Shown: positions 7,582 through 15,689, numbered from the stretch's first letter. The stretch is DNA of 35,918 bases from Lachnospiraceae bacterium (GCA_029008875.1 JAQXJP010000004.1:1-35918), one strand, 5' to 3'. Numbers and translations: made by a program. Notes: generated by a model not told the origin, from the sequence alone.

Positions 7582-9063
7582 ATGGAAGAATGGAGATTGC
7601 CGGAGGCCTTTGAGGCGCGGATGCGGCAGCTTTTGGGACAGGAGTTTGAAGAATTCCTGTTTTGCTATGAAAATGATAAATACCAGGCCCTGAGGCTGAA
7701 TCCCTTGAAAAAAGGATTGCAGGGAGGCGGCACTCCGTATATTAAGGATGTGTGCAAGGAGCCTGTGCCATGGGCGAAGGATGCCTTTTACTATGACAAG
7801 GAGGAGCGCCCGGGAAAGCATCCCTACCACGAGATGGGAGTGTACTATATCCAGGAGCCCAGCGCCATGTCGGCGGCAGCAGTGCTTGCGCCTAAACCGG
7901 GAATGCGCGTGCTCGATCTGTGTGCGGCGCCGGGAGGAAAGACCACGCAGCTGGCGTCATACCTGATGCAGCAGGGGCTGTTGGTGGCCAATGAGATCCA
8001 CCCGGCAAGGGCCAAAATTCTCTCCACCAACGTGGAGCGCATGGGCATTACCAACGGGATTGTGACCAACGAGGACAGCGGCACATTGGCGGATCATTTC
8101 GGCTGCTATTTTCACGCAATTTTGGTGGATTCCCCCTGCTCCGGGGAGGGAATGTTTCGCAAGAACCCGGAGGCGATGGAGGAGTGGAGCCCGGAGAATG
8201 TAGAACTGTGTGCAGCCAGATCGGAGGAAATTCTGGATAACGCCGCCCGGATGCTTTTGCCGGGTGGAACGCTGGTGTACTCCACCTGCACCTTTGCCCC
8301 GGAGGAAAATGAGCAGGAAATCGCCAACTTTTTGGCAAAGCATGAGGAGTTTTCTCTGGTTTCTGTGGATTTTCCCCAGTTTGAAAAAGGAAGATGGGAG
8401 TGGTTGAAAGAGGAGCAGCAGAAGGAGACCGTTGCTTCGGAAATCGAGAAAACCATGCGCCTGTGGCCTCACAGGTTGCACGGGGAAGGACATTTTGTCG
8501 CATGCTTGAAAAAGGCCGGGCAATTGCCGGATTATGAGAGTGGCAACACAAAAAATCCGAGCCCAAACACCAATCAAACTGAAGCCAAGCGCTCAAATAC
8601 CAAGCAACCCGACGCCGCGCAGAGAAAAGCGCTGGAGGAGTTCGTGAACGCCGCCTTGTCCCAAGAACTTGCGGACTGGATTGTGCAGGGGAATCTAATC
8701 ATGTTCGGGGAACAGTTGTACCGCCTGCCGGGTGAGGCTCCCAGCCTTCGGGGAATCCATGTACTGCGTGCGGGCACGCATATTGGTGAATTCAAGAAAA
8801 ATCGCCTGGAGCCATCCCACGCACTAGCCCTGGCAATGGGGGAAGAGGATGCGAGGAGTGTGGTTCATTTATCCGGGGATGACGCGAGAACCCGGGCCTT
8901 TTTCCGCGGGGAGTCCCTGTGCGTGGACGGGGAACAGATTCAGGGCGCGGACAAGGGCTGGTGCCTGGTCTGTGTGGATCACATGAGCGCCGGATGGGGA
9001 AAACTGTCCAACCTTCAGGTGAAAAACCATTATCCCAAGGGGCTGCGCAGAGAACTGGGATAA
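7582..9063 (+). CDS. rsmF: RsmF/NOL1-type 16S rRNA cytosine-C5 methyltransferase
   Basis: A 493-residue SAM-dependent RNA m5C methyltransferase of the NOL1/NOP2/Sun family. The SAM loop is DLCAAPGGKT (112-121). The two catalytic cysteines are C186 in DSPCSGEGMFRKNP and C236 in STCTF. An N/T/Q-rich linker (about 340-375) joins a C-terminal RsmF-like domain (about 380-493) presumed to bind rRNA. The ATG at 7582 is chosen for AAAGGG upstream and because further extension runs into the leader repeats. Its promoter lies about 200 nt upstream. The family is certain. The exact target cytosine cannot be read from sequence, so the symbol is by family. Confidence 0.93.
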   Translation: MEEWRLPEAFEARMRQLLGQEFEEFLFCYENDKYQALRLNPLKKGLQGGGTPYIKDVCKEPVPWAKDAFYYDKEERPGKHPYHEMGVYYIQEPSAMSAAAVLAPKPGMRVLDLCAAPGGKTTQLASYLMQQGLLVANEIHPARAKILSTNVERMGITNGIVTNEDSGTLADHFGCYFHAILVDSPCSGEGMFRKNPEAMEEWSPENVELCAARSEEILDNAARMLLPGGTLVYSTCTFAPEENEQEIANFLAKHEEFSLVSVDFPQFEKGRWEWLKEEQQKETVASEIEKTMRLWPHRLHGEGHFVACLKKAGQLPDYESGNTKNPSPNTNQTEAKRSNTKQPDAAQRKALEEFVNAALSQELADWIVQGNLIMFGEQLYRLPGEAPSLRGIHVLRAGTHIGEFKKNRLEPSHALALAMGEEDARSVVHLSGDDARTRAFFRGESLCVDGEQIQGADKGWCLVCVDHMSAGWGKLSNLQVKNHYPKGLRRELG

Positions 9064-9135
9064 AAAGAATAGTAAGGAAACCGGAAATAAAGAACCATGA
9101 AACCGGCATTTTTTCTTTATTTGGCGAGGGTTTGA

Positions 9136-9144
9136 TGCTATAAT
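9136..9144 (+). promoter_or_regulatory. Extended -10 promoter just upstream of trmO
   Basis: TGCTATAAT predicts a start at about 9151, only about 4 nt before the trmO ATG at 9155, so this transcript may be nearly leaderless. The -35 region is poor. An AT-rich 10-bp hairpin (9085-9094 / 9113-9122) lies just upstream. Confidence 0.5.
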
Positions 9145-9154
9145 GGAAAGAGAT

Positions 9155-9853
9155 ATGAAGACTATTGCACGAATAGAAACCGACTTTCCGGATAAATTTG
9201 GGATTCCGAGACAGAGCAATCTGGTTCCGCAGCTTCGGGGCAGAATCATTTTTGAGCCGGAGTTTCGGAATCCGGATGCCATAAAAGGAATCGAAGAGTT
9301 TACATATATTTGGTTGATTTGGGAATTTTCCCAATCGAAAAAAGAAACGGTGTCCCTGACGGTTGCCCCACCCAGGCTTGGGGGAAAAGTCAGGAAGGGT
9401 GTTTTTGCAACCCGATCCCCGTTCCGCCCGAACCCCATCGGGCTCTCCTCCGTGAAACTGGAGCAGGTTGTCATGGATGAGAAACTGGGGCCAACTCTGA
9501 TTGTGTCCGGGGCGGATTTGATGGACGGGACTCCGATTTTGGATATCAAACCTTACCTCCCCTATGCGGACAGCCACCCGGATGCAGCCGGCAGCTTTGC
9601 CCAGGAACATCGGGAAGACGGAATCGAGGTGGATTTTCCGACAAATCTTTTGGAGTGTTTGCCGGAGGATAAAAGACAGGCAGCCCTGGCGGTCTTGGAG
9701 CAGGACCCCCGCGCTGCTTACAACAAAAAAGCGGATTATGTGTATGGCCTCTCCTTCGCCGGATATGATATTCGGTTTACTGTGGGCGGAGGGGTACTTA
9801 CAGTGATAGATGTGGTAGAGAGAACAGACAGGAATTTTCACAAGGTGAAGTAG
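9155..9853 (+). CDS. trmO: tRNA (t6A37) N6-methyltransferase TrmO
   Basis: A 232-residue protein of the TrmO/YaeB family, which methylates N6-threonylcarbamoyladenosine at position 37 of certain tRNAs using SAM. The family signature is clear: RSPFRPNPIGLSSVKL-type motif (here ATRSPFRPNPIGLSS) and the following GADLMDGTPILDIKPYLPY. The start at 9155 gives MKTIARIETDFPDKFGIPRQ, the usual family N-terminus. An earlier ATG at 9143 would lie inside the likely -10 box. It is followed after 21 nt by a diguanylate cyclase gene, probably in the same transcript. Identity is strong. Confidence 0.94.
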   Translation: MKTIARIETDFPDKFGIPRQSNLVPQLRGRIIFEPEFRNPDAIKGIEEFTYIWLIWEFSQSKKETVSLTVAPPRLGGKVRKGVFATRSPFRPNPIGLSSVKLEQVVMDEKLGPTLIVSGADLMDGTPILDIKPYLPYADSHPDAAGSFAQEHREDGIEVDFPTNLLECLPEDKRQAALAVLEQDPRAAYNKKADYVYGLSFAGYDIRFTVGGGVLTVIDVVERTDRNFHKVK

Positions 9854-9874
9854 TCGAGGACGGAAGGGATGCCA

Positions 9875-11599
9875 ATGACACCAAAGAAGAGTACAAGAGC
9901 AAAGCAAATTGTTGGATTTTTGATTGCGTTTGCAGTGATTGTGTGCATGGTGGTCCCACTGTACCATTTTACGGGACCGGTGTATGAAAGCGGGGATTAT
10001 TATTCCCTGGACGATGGCTGGAAAGTCAATGCCCACGGGAAGGACTATGAAGATGTGGTGTTGAGTGAGCAGTTGTTTGAGATGTTCAACAAGGGAGATG
10101 TGATGACTCTCACCAGACAATTGCCGGAGGACTTGGATATCTCCAACGCGGAGTTGCAATTGTATTCCGTTCATTCCGTGATCGACGTGTACCTGGGCGA
10201 GGAACAGATTTATACTTACGGGTGGGATTATTACAACGCCGGGAAAATGCTGGGTTACGGGTACAATTATATTGAATTGCCCAAGGACTATCCGGGGAAG
10301 GAATTAAAAGTTGTCTTCACCGTGACGGAGAGAAACGCGTTTGAAGGAATCCCGGCCATGGAGATCCACAACGGCTCCAACGCATTGCGGGTGATGCTCT
10401 CCGAACAGAGGGTCAATCTGGTAATTGTAGGCTTTTTGATTATGTTTGGCCTGATCGGAATGCTGATTTCCTTGGTGATGATATTGCGCAATGGCGCATT
10501 CCGCAAGACCTTTTGTATCACAGCCTTCTCGTTTCTGGCGGGCCTTTGGACCTTCTGTAACGGGGATCTGATTACGCTTTTTGTCACGGACCTCAAAGTA
10601 AAAGTGTTCATGGAGTACACCAGCTTCTACGTTATGCTGCTCCCGTTTTTGGGTTATTTCTACGATAATTTCCGGGAGAAGGCAATTCCCAAAGCATTGC
10701 GGGCATACTATTATTCGGTGCTGGCTTTGGATGTGGTATTTTTGCTTGTGGTGTTCGGTCTCCAGGCGGTCAACATTACTCACTTCCCCACATTTGTATC
10801 TTTCCAGCATGTGATGATGGTGCTCGCCATTATCGTGGTGTTTGCGGCGGCAATCAGCGACGCGAAAATTCATCACACGCTTTTTACCCCCCTTGGGTTT
10901 GGATTTGGAATTGCAGTTATCATCGCTGCGGTGGAGCTGATTCATTTTAATTTGAGCAGATATATTGTAGGATTCGCGGAGAATAAGTACAATAGTCATA
11001 TGCAGATTGCGGCGCTGATTATTGTGGCCACTCTGTTTTTCGATTTCGGGCACAAGGTCACCGACCATATGTATGAGGACGCCCAGACGAAGTTGTTGCA
11101 GAAGCTGGCTTATATGGACGAATTGACACAGCTGGCAAACAGGAGAAAATGCGATGAGGTGTTGGACGGGCTGGATGGGGACTATGCCATCGTCAGCCTG
11201 GATATGAATTGCCTCAAGCATATCAACGATACTTACGGTCATGACGTGGGAGACAAGGCATTGAAAGCCTTTGCAAACTGTCTTGGCAGGGCATTCCCCA
11301 ACGAGGCTACCGTGGGGCGTACGGGCGGCGATGAATTCATCGCCATACTCCCCGGAACGGAGGAAGGGGCTGCGGGCAAATATGTGGAGCAGATGAATCT
11401 GCTCATTCAGAGATTCAACGAGGAGGGGGAAGAAGTGTTTACCTTGAGCGCGGCCTGGGGCATCGCTACGGGAACCGCCACGGACAACCCTCGCGAGATC
11501 TATTCCGACGCGGATGCAAAAATGTATGAATGTAAACGCCTCCAAAAACAGGCGATGCACAATAACCAACAAGAACCAACAAAAACTAACAATAGCTAA
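9875..11599 (+). CDS. Membrane diguanylate cyclase (sensor + GGDEF)
   Basis: A 574-residue protein making the second messenger c-di-GMP from two GTP. Layout: a membrane helix (about 10-30), an extracytoplasmic domain (about 33-180) with HSVIDVYLGEEQIYTYG, six or seven helices (about 185-400), then a GGDEF domain with the active site GGDEF at 484-488. The residues where the inhibitory RxxD site would be read PNEA, so product inhibition is probably lost. The ATG at 9875 lies 6 nt after GGAAGGG; the ATG at 9869 abuts that site. A close architectural paralogue lies at 23979-25658. It probably shares a transcript with trmO and apt. The sensed ligand is unknown. Confidence 0.93.
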   Translation: MTPKKSTRAKQIVGFLIAFAVIVCMVVPLYHFTGPVYESGDYYSLDDGWKVNAHGKDYEDVVLSEQLFEMFNKGDVMTLTRQLPEDLDISNAELQLYSVHSVIDVYLGEEQIYTYGWDYYNAGKMLGYGYNYIELPKDYPGKELKVVFTVTERNAFEGIPAMEIHNGSNALRVMLSEQRVNLVIVGFLIMFGLIGMLISLVMILRNGAFRKTFCITAFSFLAGLWTFCNGDLITLFVTDLKVKVFMEYTSFYVMLLPFLGYFYDNFREKAIPKALRAYYYSVLALDVVFLLVVFGLQAVNITHFPTFVSFQHVMMVLAIIVVFAAAISDAKIHHTLFTPLGFGFGIAVIIAAVELIHFNLSRYIVGFAENKYNSHMQIAALIIVATLFFDFGHKVTDHMYEDAQTKLLQKLAYMDELTQLANRRKCDEVLDGLDGDYAIVSLDMNCLKHINDTYGHDVGDKALKAFANCLGRAFPNEATVGRTGGDEFIAILPGTEEGAAGKYVEQMNLLIQRFNEEGEEVFTLSAAWGIATGTATDNPREIYSDADAKMYECKRLQKQAMHNNQQEPTKTNNS

Positions 11600-11619
11600 C
11601 AAGAAAAGAGGATGACAAG

Positions 11620-12144
11620 ATGAAAAAAGTAGAAGACTATATTCGAACCATACCGGATTTCCCGGAACCGGGAATTATGTTTCGCGATGTGACCAGCGTG
11701 GTGCAGGATGCGGACGGATTGAAGCTGGCCATCGACGAGATGGTAAAACTGCTGGACGGAGTGGAATGTGATGTGATCGCGGGAGCGGAATCCAGAGGAT
11801 TCATTTTCGGCATGCCCATCGCATACCTGCTTCACAAGCCCTTTGTCCTGATCCGAAAAGCGGGAAAACTGCCCTGCGAGACCGTGTCCGAGACCTATGA
11901 TCTGGAGTACGGCACAGCAACCATCGAGATCCACAAGGATGCCATTCAGCCGGGCCAGAAGGTGGTGCTGGTGGACGATTTGATCGCAACCGGCGGAACC
12001 ATGAAGGCTGCAGCGCACCTGGTGGAGCAGTTGGGCGGAGAAGTTGTCAAGATGCTGTTCTTGATCGAACTTGCCGGATTGGAAGGACGCAAGGTGTTAT
12101 CCAACTATGAGGTTGGTTCCGTTGTGTGCTACGATGGCAAATAA
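11620..12144 (+). CDS. apt: Adenine phosphoribosyltransferase
   Basis: A 174-residue purine-salvage enzyme that joins adenine and PRPP into AMP and pyrophosphate. The PRPP-binding loop VLVDDLIATGGTMKA lies near the middle of the protein, and the N-terminus YIRTIPDFPEPGIMFRD is typical of bacterial Apt. AGAGG is 8 nt before the ATG. The gene starts 20 nt after the diguanylate cyclase stop, so the two are likely cotranscribed. No terminator follows before the spoVAD promoter; the first terminator-like hairpin downstream is inside the spoVAD coding sequence. Confidence 0.97.
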   Translation: MKKVEDYIRTIPDFPEPGIMFRDVTSVVQDADGLKLAIDEMVKLLDGVECDVIAGAESRGFIFGMPIAYLLHKPFVLIRKAGKLPCETVSETYDLEYGTATIEIHKDAIQPGQKVVLVDDLIATGGTMKAAAHLVEQLGGEVVKMLFLIELAGLEGRKVLSNYEVGSVVCYDGK

Positions 12145-12156
12145 TTCATTATTTTA

Positions 12157-12186
12157 GAATAAACACCAATGTTTGGAGACATACTA
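12157..12186 (+). promoter_or_regulatory. Sigma-G (forespore) type promoter of spoVAD
   Basis: GAATA (12157-12161), an 18-nt spacer and CATACTA (12180-12186) match the sigma-G pattern (gnATR, N18, CATnnTA) described in Bacillus subtilis. It lies 27 nt upstream of spoVAD, itself a forespore gene. Confidence 0.75.
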
Positions 12187-12213
12187 TCCAAAAGTATAAA
12201 ACGGAGGATATGT

Positions 12214-13263
12214 ATGGATCAACAGGTTGGAAAAGGGAGCCTCTGTTACGCGGAGGCTCCTTTTATATTGAGCTGCGCATCCGTGGTGGGAACCCGGGAA
12301 TCGGAAGGCCCGCTGGGGGATGCGTTTGATATGGTTACGGAGGATGATAAATTCGGACAGGACAACTGGGAGGCAGCGGAGAGCAGTCTGCAAAAGGATG
12401 CGCTCACGTTGGCAATCGGAAAATCCGGATATACTGCTAAAGACATTCGCTACCTGTTTGCGGGGGATTTGCTGGGGCAGGACATCGCCTCCTCCTTCGG
12501 ACTGAAAAACTTCGAGATTCCGCTGTTTGGAATCTACGGGGCATGTTCCACCTGCGGGGAAGGATTGTCCCTGGCATCCATTGCGGTGGCTGGAGGCTTT
12601 GCGGACCGGGTGGCCAGTGTCACCTCCAGCCATTTCGCCAGCGCGGAAAAACAGTTTCGTTTCCCGCTGCAGTACGCCAATCAGAGACCCTGCTGCGCGA
12701 CATGGACGGTGACCGGAAGCGGTGCTTTCATTCTGGGGAATAAGGATGCTGTGAAAAAGCAAAAAGGTAGCCCACTGGCACAAATCACCGGCATAACAAC
12801 GGGAAAAATTGTGGATTTCGGCATCAAGGATTCTATGAATATGGGGGCGGCCATGGCTCCGGCGGCCTGCAATACAATTGTCAGAAATTTGCAGGATTTC
12901 AACCGAAACCCGAACTATTATGACAGAATCGTGACAGGCGATCTGGGAAAAGTGGGACAGGAAATCCTCATCAAGCTGGTGGGGGAGCAGGGGTACGACA
13001 TCTCCGGTCTCCACGAGGATTGCGGAATTCGTATTTTTGACAATGAGAAGCAGGGGACCGGCTCCGGTGGTTCCGGCTGCGGATGCGCTGCCACAACCCT
13101 GGCGGCCTACTATCTCCCCCGCATACAGAGCGGAGAATTGAAGAGAATCCTCTTCGTGCCCACGGGAGCCCTTCTCTCCCCGGTCAGCTTCAACGAGGGG
13201 CAGAGCGTGCCGGGAATCGCCCACGGAGTGGTAATCGAGCATTGTGATGAGGGTGAGGCGTAG
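12214..13263 (+). CDS. spoVAD: Stage V sporulation protein AD
   Basis: A 349-residue protein of the SpoVAD family (thiolase-like fold), part of the forespore-membrane channel that moves dipicolinic acid into the spore core and out during germination. Recognisable segments are CASVVGTRESEGPLGDAFD near the N-terminus, the GIYGACSTCGEGLSLAS block and the glycine-rich GTGSGGSGCGCAATTLAAYY. The ATG at 12214 follows GGAGG by 6 nt; an upstream in-frame ATG at 12169 overlaps the promoter. spoVAE follows after 106 nt. spoVAC, normally just upstream, is absent here and apt occupies its place. An intrinsic-terminator-like hairpin lies within codons 7-17. Confidence 0.96.
   Translation: MDQQVGKGSLCYAEAPFILSCASVVGTRESEGPLGDAFDMVTEDDKFGQDNWEAAESSLQKDALTLAIGKSGYTAKDIRYLFAGDLLGQDIASSFGLKNFEIPLFGIYGACSTCGEGLSLASIAVAGGFADRVASVTSSHFASAEKQFRFPLQYANQRPCCATWTVTGSGAFILGNKDAVKKQKGSPLAQITGITTGKIVDFGIKDSMNMGAAMAPAACNTIVRNLQDFNRNPNYYDRIVTGDLGKVGQEILIKLVGEQGYDISGLHEDCGIRIFDNEKQGTGSGGSGCGCAATTLAAYYLPRIQSGELKRILFVPTGALLSPVSFNEGQSVPGIAHGVVIEHCDEGEA
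12232..12265 (+). terminator. Terminator-like hairpin inside the spoVAD 5' coding region
   Basis: GGAGCCTC (12236-12243) pairs perfectly with GAGGCTCC (12253-12260). An A-rich 5' flank and TTTTAT follow the usual intrinsic-terminator layout. It could stop untranslated readthrough from apt. The T run is short, so this is a candidate only. Confidence 0.4.
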
Positions 13264-13369
13264 ATTCCGGGCAGAGTCTTCACGATAATGAGCCTTCACA
13301 TTATGGTTTTGCGTGGAACCTATAAATGAAGCTTTCGCAAAAAATAGAAATAAGGAGAGAGAGGAAAAG

Positions 13370-13726
13370 ATGGATTATGTAAAAGCATTTTTGGTGGGAG
13401 GTGCAATCTGTGCCTTGTCACAGATTCTCTTGGAAAAGACCAAGCTGCTCCCCGGAAGAATCATGGTGATACTGGTATGTACCGGTGCGGTGCTAGGTGC
13501 GCTGCAAATCTATGAGCCCTTTTCCCAGTGGGCGGGGGCCGGAGCCAACGTTCCGCTTTTGGGATTCGGAAATGTATTGTGGAAGGGCGTCCGTGACGCG
13601 GTGGACGAAAACGGATTTATCGGAATTTTCCTGGGCGGATTCAAAGCCTGTGCCCTGGGCGTATCTGCGGCCCTGATTTTTTCCTATATTGCTTCCTGGA
13701 TGTTCGATTCCAAGATGAAGAAATAG
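13370..13726 (+). CDS. spoVAE: Stage V sporulation protein AE
   Basis: A 118-residue multi-helix membrane protein matching SpoVAE of the spore dipicolinic acid channel. The N-terminus MDYVKAFLVGGAICALSQIL and the GFKACALGVSAALIFSYIAS helix near the C-terminus are characteristic. AAGGAGAGAGAGG precedes the ATG at 13370. It follows spoVAD by 106 nt without a clear promoter, so both are presumably made in the forespore from the sigma-G promoter. A 57-nt upstream extension is rejected for lack of a ribosome site. Confidence 0.93.
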   Translation: MDYVKAFLVGGAICALSQILLEKTKLLPGRIMVILVCTGAVLGALQIYEPFSQWAGAGANVPLLGFGNVLWKGVRDAVDENGFIGIFLGGFKACALGVSAALIFSYIASWMFDSKMKK

Positions 13727-13849
13727 AGGCGGTTTCTGGTTGGAATGGAAATTCCGGTAGGAAAGGCCGGGCAAAAAATGTTCTTGGAAGGATATGTTTG
13801 GCGGAAGGCAATGAATGTCGGAAGGCAATGCCTATTGTCAGGCGACATA

Positions 13850-13878
13850 TTGAAAAATTGTACCTGAAATGCTATGAT
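13850..13878 (+). promoter_or_regulatory. Sigma-A promoter of the tetR gene
   Basis: TTGAAA (13850-13855), a 17-bp spacer and TATGAT (13873-13878), a near-consensus promoter whose -10 box lies inside the palindromic operator. Confidence 0.8.
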
Positions 13879-13896
13879 GAACTATGTTCATCATAG
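13872..13896. promoter_or_regulatory. 25-bp palindromic TetR operator
   Basis: A perfect inverted repeat with 11-bp arms CTATGATGAAC / GTTCATCATAG around TAT. It covers the -10 box and the transcription start, ending 14 nt before the tetR start codon. Its position predicts steric autorepression. Confidence 0.8.
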
Positions 13897-13910
13897 AAAA
13901 GAGGTACGAT

Positions 13911-14438
13911 ATGAATCATCGCGTGTCTTCCAGAGAGAAAATATTGGAAAAAACAATGGAGATTGCAATCAAAGAGGGCGTGGACAAGGTCAGTATCCGC
14001 AAAATTGCCTCCGCCTGCCAGATCGCCGTGGGATCTGTATACAATTATTATCCCAACAAGGATGCGCTCATTGCGGCGGCAGCGGAACAGTTCTGGGATG
14101 GAATTTTGAACGATCAGGAGAAATTGTACCGGCCGGGGATGAGCTTCACCATGTTTTTGGAACAGTATTACAGCTTTTTGCACGGCAGGCTGGCGGCCTA
14201 CGACAAGAGCTGGCTCATGGAAATCGCAGGAAGACAGTCGGAAAAGAGAGCGGTAAAAATGTTGAAAACGGTTCTCATGAACGATGGGAGAGTGAATCGT
14301 TCCATTTGGAATATGGAATTAAACGAGGATGCTTTTTGCCAGTATGTGCTGACGAATCTCACGGCGCTGCTGGGGGTTGGCGAGAATAATTGCCGATTTT
14401 TCTTACTTTTATTGGAACATTTGCTGTATGAAGAATAA
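13911..14438 (+). CDS. TetR-family transcriptional repressor
   Basis: A 175-residue TetR/AcrR-type regulator. The N-terminal helix-turn-helix (about 8-55) contains VDKVSIRKIASACQIAVGSV and YNYYPNKDALIAAA; the rest is a helical ligand domain. The ATG at 13911 follows AGAGG by about 8 nt; an earlier ATG at 13884 lies inside the operator and is unlikely. It should repress itself through the 25-bp palindrome. No second copy of that palindrome was noticed in the window. The nearby lipoprotein and PAP2 genes are possible targets only by position. Confidence 0.9.
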   Translation: MNHRVSSREKILEKTMEIAIKEGVDKVSIRKIASACQIAVGSVYNYYPNKDALIAAAAEQFWDGILNDQEKLYRPGMSFTMFLEQYYSFLHGRLAAYDKSWLMEIAGRQSEKRAVKMLKTVLMNDGRVNRSIWNMELNEDAFCQYVLTNLTALLGVGENNCRFFLLLLEHLLYEE

Positions 14439-14461
14439 TATTTGAAAAACATCGCATACTA
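14433..14461 (+). promoter_or_regulatory. Sigma-G-like promoter of the Asn-rich lipoprotein
   Basis: GAATA (14433-14437), a 17-nt spacer and CATACTA (14455-14461), the same elements as at spoVAD with one nt less spacing. It overlaps the tetR stop codon. It suggests forespore expression. Confidence 0.5.
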
Positions 14462-14487
14462 ATTCCGAACAAATAAAGGAGGACAGT

Positions 14488-14898
14488 ATGATGAGAAAAC
14501 TTCGTACAGTTATTTTTACATGTATTCTGATGAGCGCGGTTGGAATGCTTGCCGCGTGCGGTAACATGAATGATGACAACAAAAATAACACACCGAACAA
14601 CAACAATAATAATGTGAGCACCCAGCAGGGAACCAGCGTTGAAAACGACGGGAATGGTCTGGCAGATGACGTCAATGATGTGGGACAGGATGCTCTGAAC
14701 AGTGTTCAGGATGCTGGAAATGCCATTATCGATGGTGTGGAGGATATCGGAAACGATGTTACCAACGGGGTGAATGACGTGACCAACCCGGATGATCAGA
14801 ATACCAACGACACCAATAACAACGGTGTCAACAACACAAACAACAATAACGGCACAAACACGACGAACCCGAAGGGGGTAAATCGTACAACCAGATAA
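14488..14898 (+). CDS. Asn/Asp-rich small lipoprotein
   Basis: A 136-residue secreted lipoprotein. It has a basic N-terminus, a hydrophobic stretch and the lipobox GMLAACG, predicting lipid attachment at Cys near residue 24. The mature part is low-complexity: an Asn run, a central amphipathic repeat rich in Val-Asn-Asp-Val and Asp-Gly-Val (about 55-95), then an Asn/Thr tail. AGGAGG precedes two adjacent ATGs (14488, 14491). A sigma-G-like promoter lies upstream and a PAP2 gene follows 10 nt later, probably cotranscribed. Small lipoproteins of this kind occur on spores of Firmicutes, which suits the promoter, but no family could be assigned with certainty. Confidence 0.8.
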   Translation: MMRKLRTVIFTCILMSAVGMLAACGNMNDDNKNNTPNNNNNNVSTQQGTSVENDGNGLADDVNDVGQDALNSVQDAGNAIIDGVEDIGNDVTNGVNDVTNPDDQNTNDTNNNGVNNTNNNNGTNTTNPKGVNRTTR

Positions 14899-14908
14899 GA
14901 GGTGCAGA

Positions 14909-15424
14909 GTGAGCAATCGTATACAGACGAAAAAAGAAAAGTACAGTAAGCGAATGGAATATATGGCAGAGCATCCTAAGGTTGCTCTGCTGATACATAG
15001 AATTAATCGGATCATCACCTATGTGGTGTTTGGCGTATATCCACTCTTGCTCCTGTGGCTGCTTTCGAACCGGGACAGTGCATTGGCGGATGCCATCATT
15101 ATCCCGTTGGATGCATTCTTGATATTGACGGTCTTTCGTTATCTTGTGAACCGCAAGAGACCCTATGAGACATACGGCGTGGGACCGGCAATTCCAAAGA
15201 GTACAAAGGGAAAATCCTTCCCAAGCCGACATGTGTTTTCCGCATTCATGATCGCCATGACCTATCTGTTTTTCTTCCCTTACAGTTGGTGCGGGAGCTG
15301 CCTGCTGATTCTGGGAGTGATTCTGGCGATTCTCCGCGTAGTCTCCGGGGTTCACCATGTCAGCGATGTGATTGTGGGAGCTGTCTGGGGGATCCTGGCG
15401 GGGGTGTTGTACTTCATAATATAG
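14909..15424 (+). CDS. PAP2-family membrane phosphatase
   Basis: A 171-residue integral membrane protein of the PAP2/undecaprenyl-pyrophosphate phosphatase superfamily. All three acid-phosphatase motifs are present: RKRPYE, FPSRHVFS and SGVHHVSD, so it should be catalytically competent on a lipid phosphate. Helices flank the motifs and the active site faces outward in this family. The start is GTG at 14909 with GAGG 6 nt upstream; an alternative ATG at 14954 has no better site. It begins 10 nt after the lipoprotein stop, implying one transcript. The substrate (undecaprenyl-PP, phosphatidate or other) cannot be told from sequence. Confidence 0.9.
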   Translation: MSNRIQTKKEKYSKRMEYMAEHPKVALLIHRINRIITYVVFGVYPLLLLWLLSNRDSALADAIIIPLDAFLILTVFRYLVNRKRPYETYGVGPAIPKSTKGKSFPSRHVFSAFMIAMTYLFFFPYSWCGSCLLILGVILAILRVVSGVHHVSDVIVGAVWGILAGVLYFII

Positions 15425-15470
15425 AAGAATAGAAGTGATATAGAAGAATAGAAGTAATATAGAAGAATGG
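15419..15470. repeat. 19-bp tandem repeat overlapping the PAP2 stop
   Basis: ATATAGAAGAATAGAAGTG (15419-15437), the same with a final A (15438-15456), and a partial third copy (15457-15468). The PAP2 stop TAG (15422-15424) is inside the first copy, so the repeat began by duplicating the gene end. Confidence 0.9.
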
Positions 15471-15480
15471 GAAAAGTTTG

Positions 15481-15517
15481 ATCGCAGGAATGCTTGGAAG
15501 CATCCTGCGATTTTTTG
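15481..15517 (+). terminator. Intrinsic terminator after the PAP2 gene
   Basis: ATCGCAGGAATGCT (15481-15494) pairs with AGCATCCTGCGAT (15499-15511) with one bulge and a TGGA loop, followed by TTTTTT. Confidence 0.92.
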
Positions 15518-15534
15518 TTGGCGGGTGAAGGATG

Positions 15535-15640
15535 GTGAAATAACTATACTTTTTGGGACTGGACATAGTGAAATAACTATACTTTTGAGGATAAGTTATA
15601 TCGAAATATCCATATTCAATGAATCAATGTTGAAATAGCG
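15535..15640. repeat. 33-bp-spaced direct repeats (GTGAAATAACTATACTTTT)
   Basis: Two near-identical copies of GTGAAATAACTATACTTTT start at 15535 and 15568. Weaker copies keep the GAAATA core at 15603 and 15632. The core spacing is 33, 33 and 29 bp, close to the 31-33-bp phase of the hairpin arrays. No gene is supported here. Confidence 0.65.
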
Positions 15641-15689
15641 TTCGGTCAGGGGGCTTTTCTGAAGAGGCGGTTCCTTTAGAAGGATTTTT

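Noticed and set aside
8792..13299. Long antisense open frames (for example 8792-10174, 10304-11602, 12184-13299 on the - strand)
   Set aside because: They lie opposite clearly identified genes (rsmF, trmO, the diguanylate cyclase, spoVAD), show no family features and arise from codon bias.
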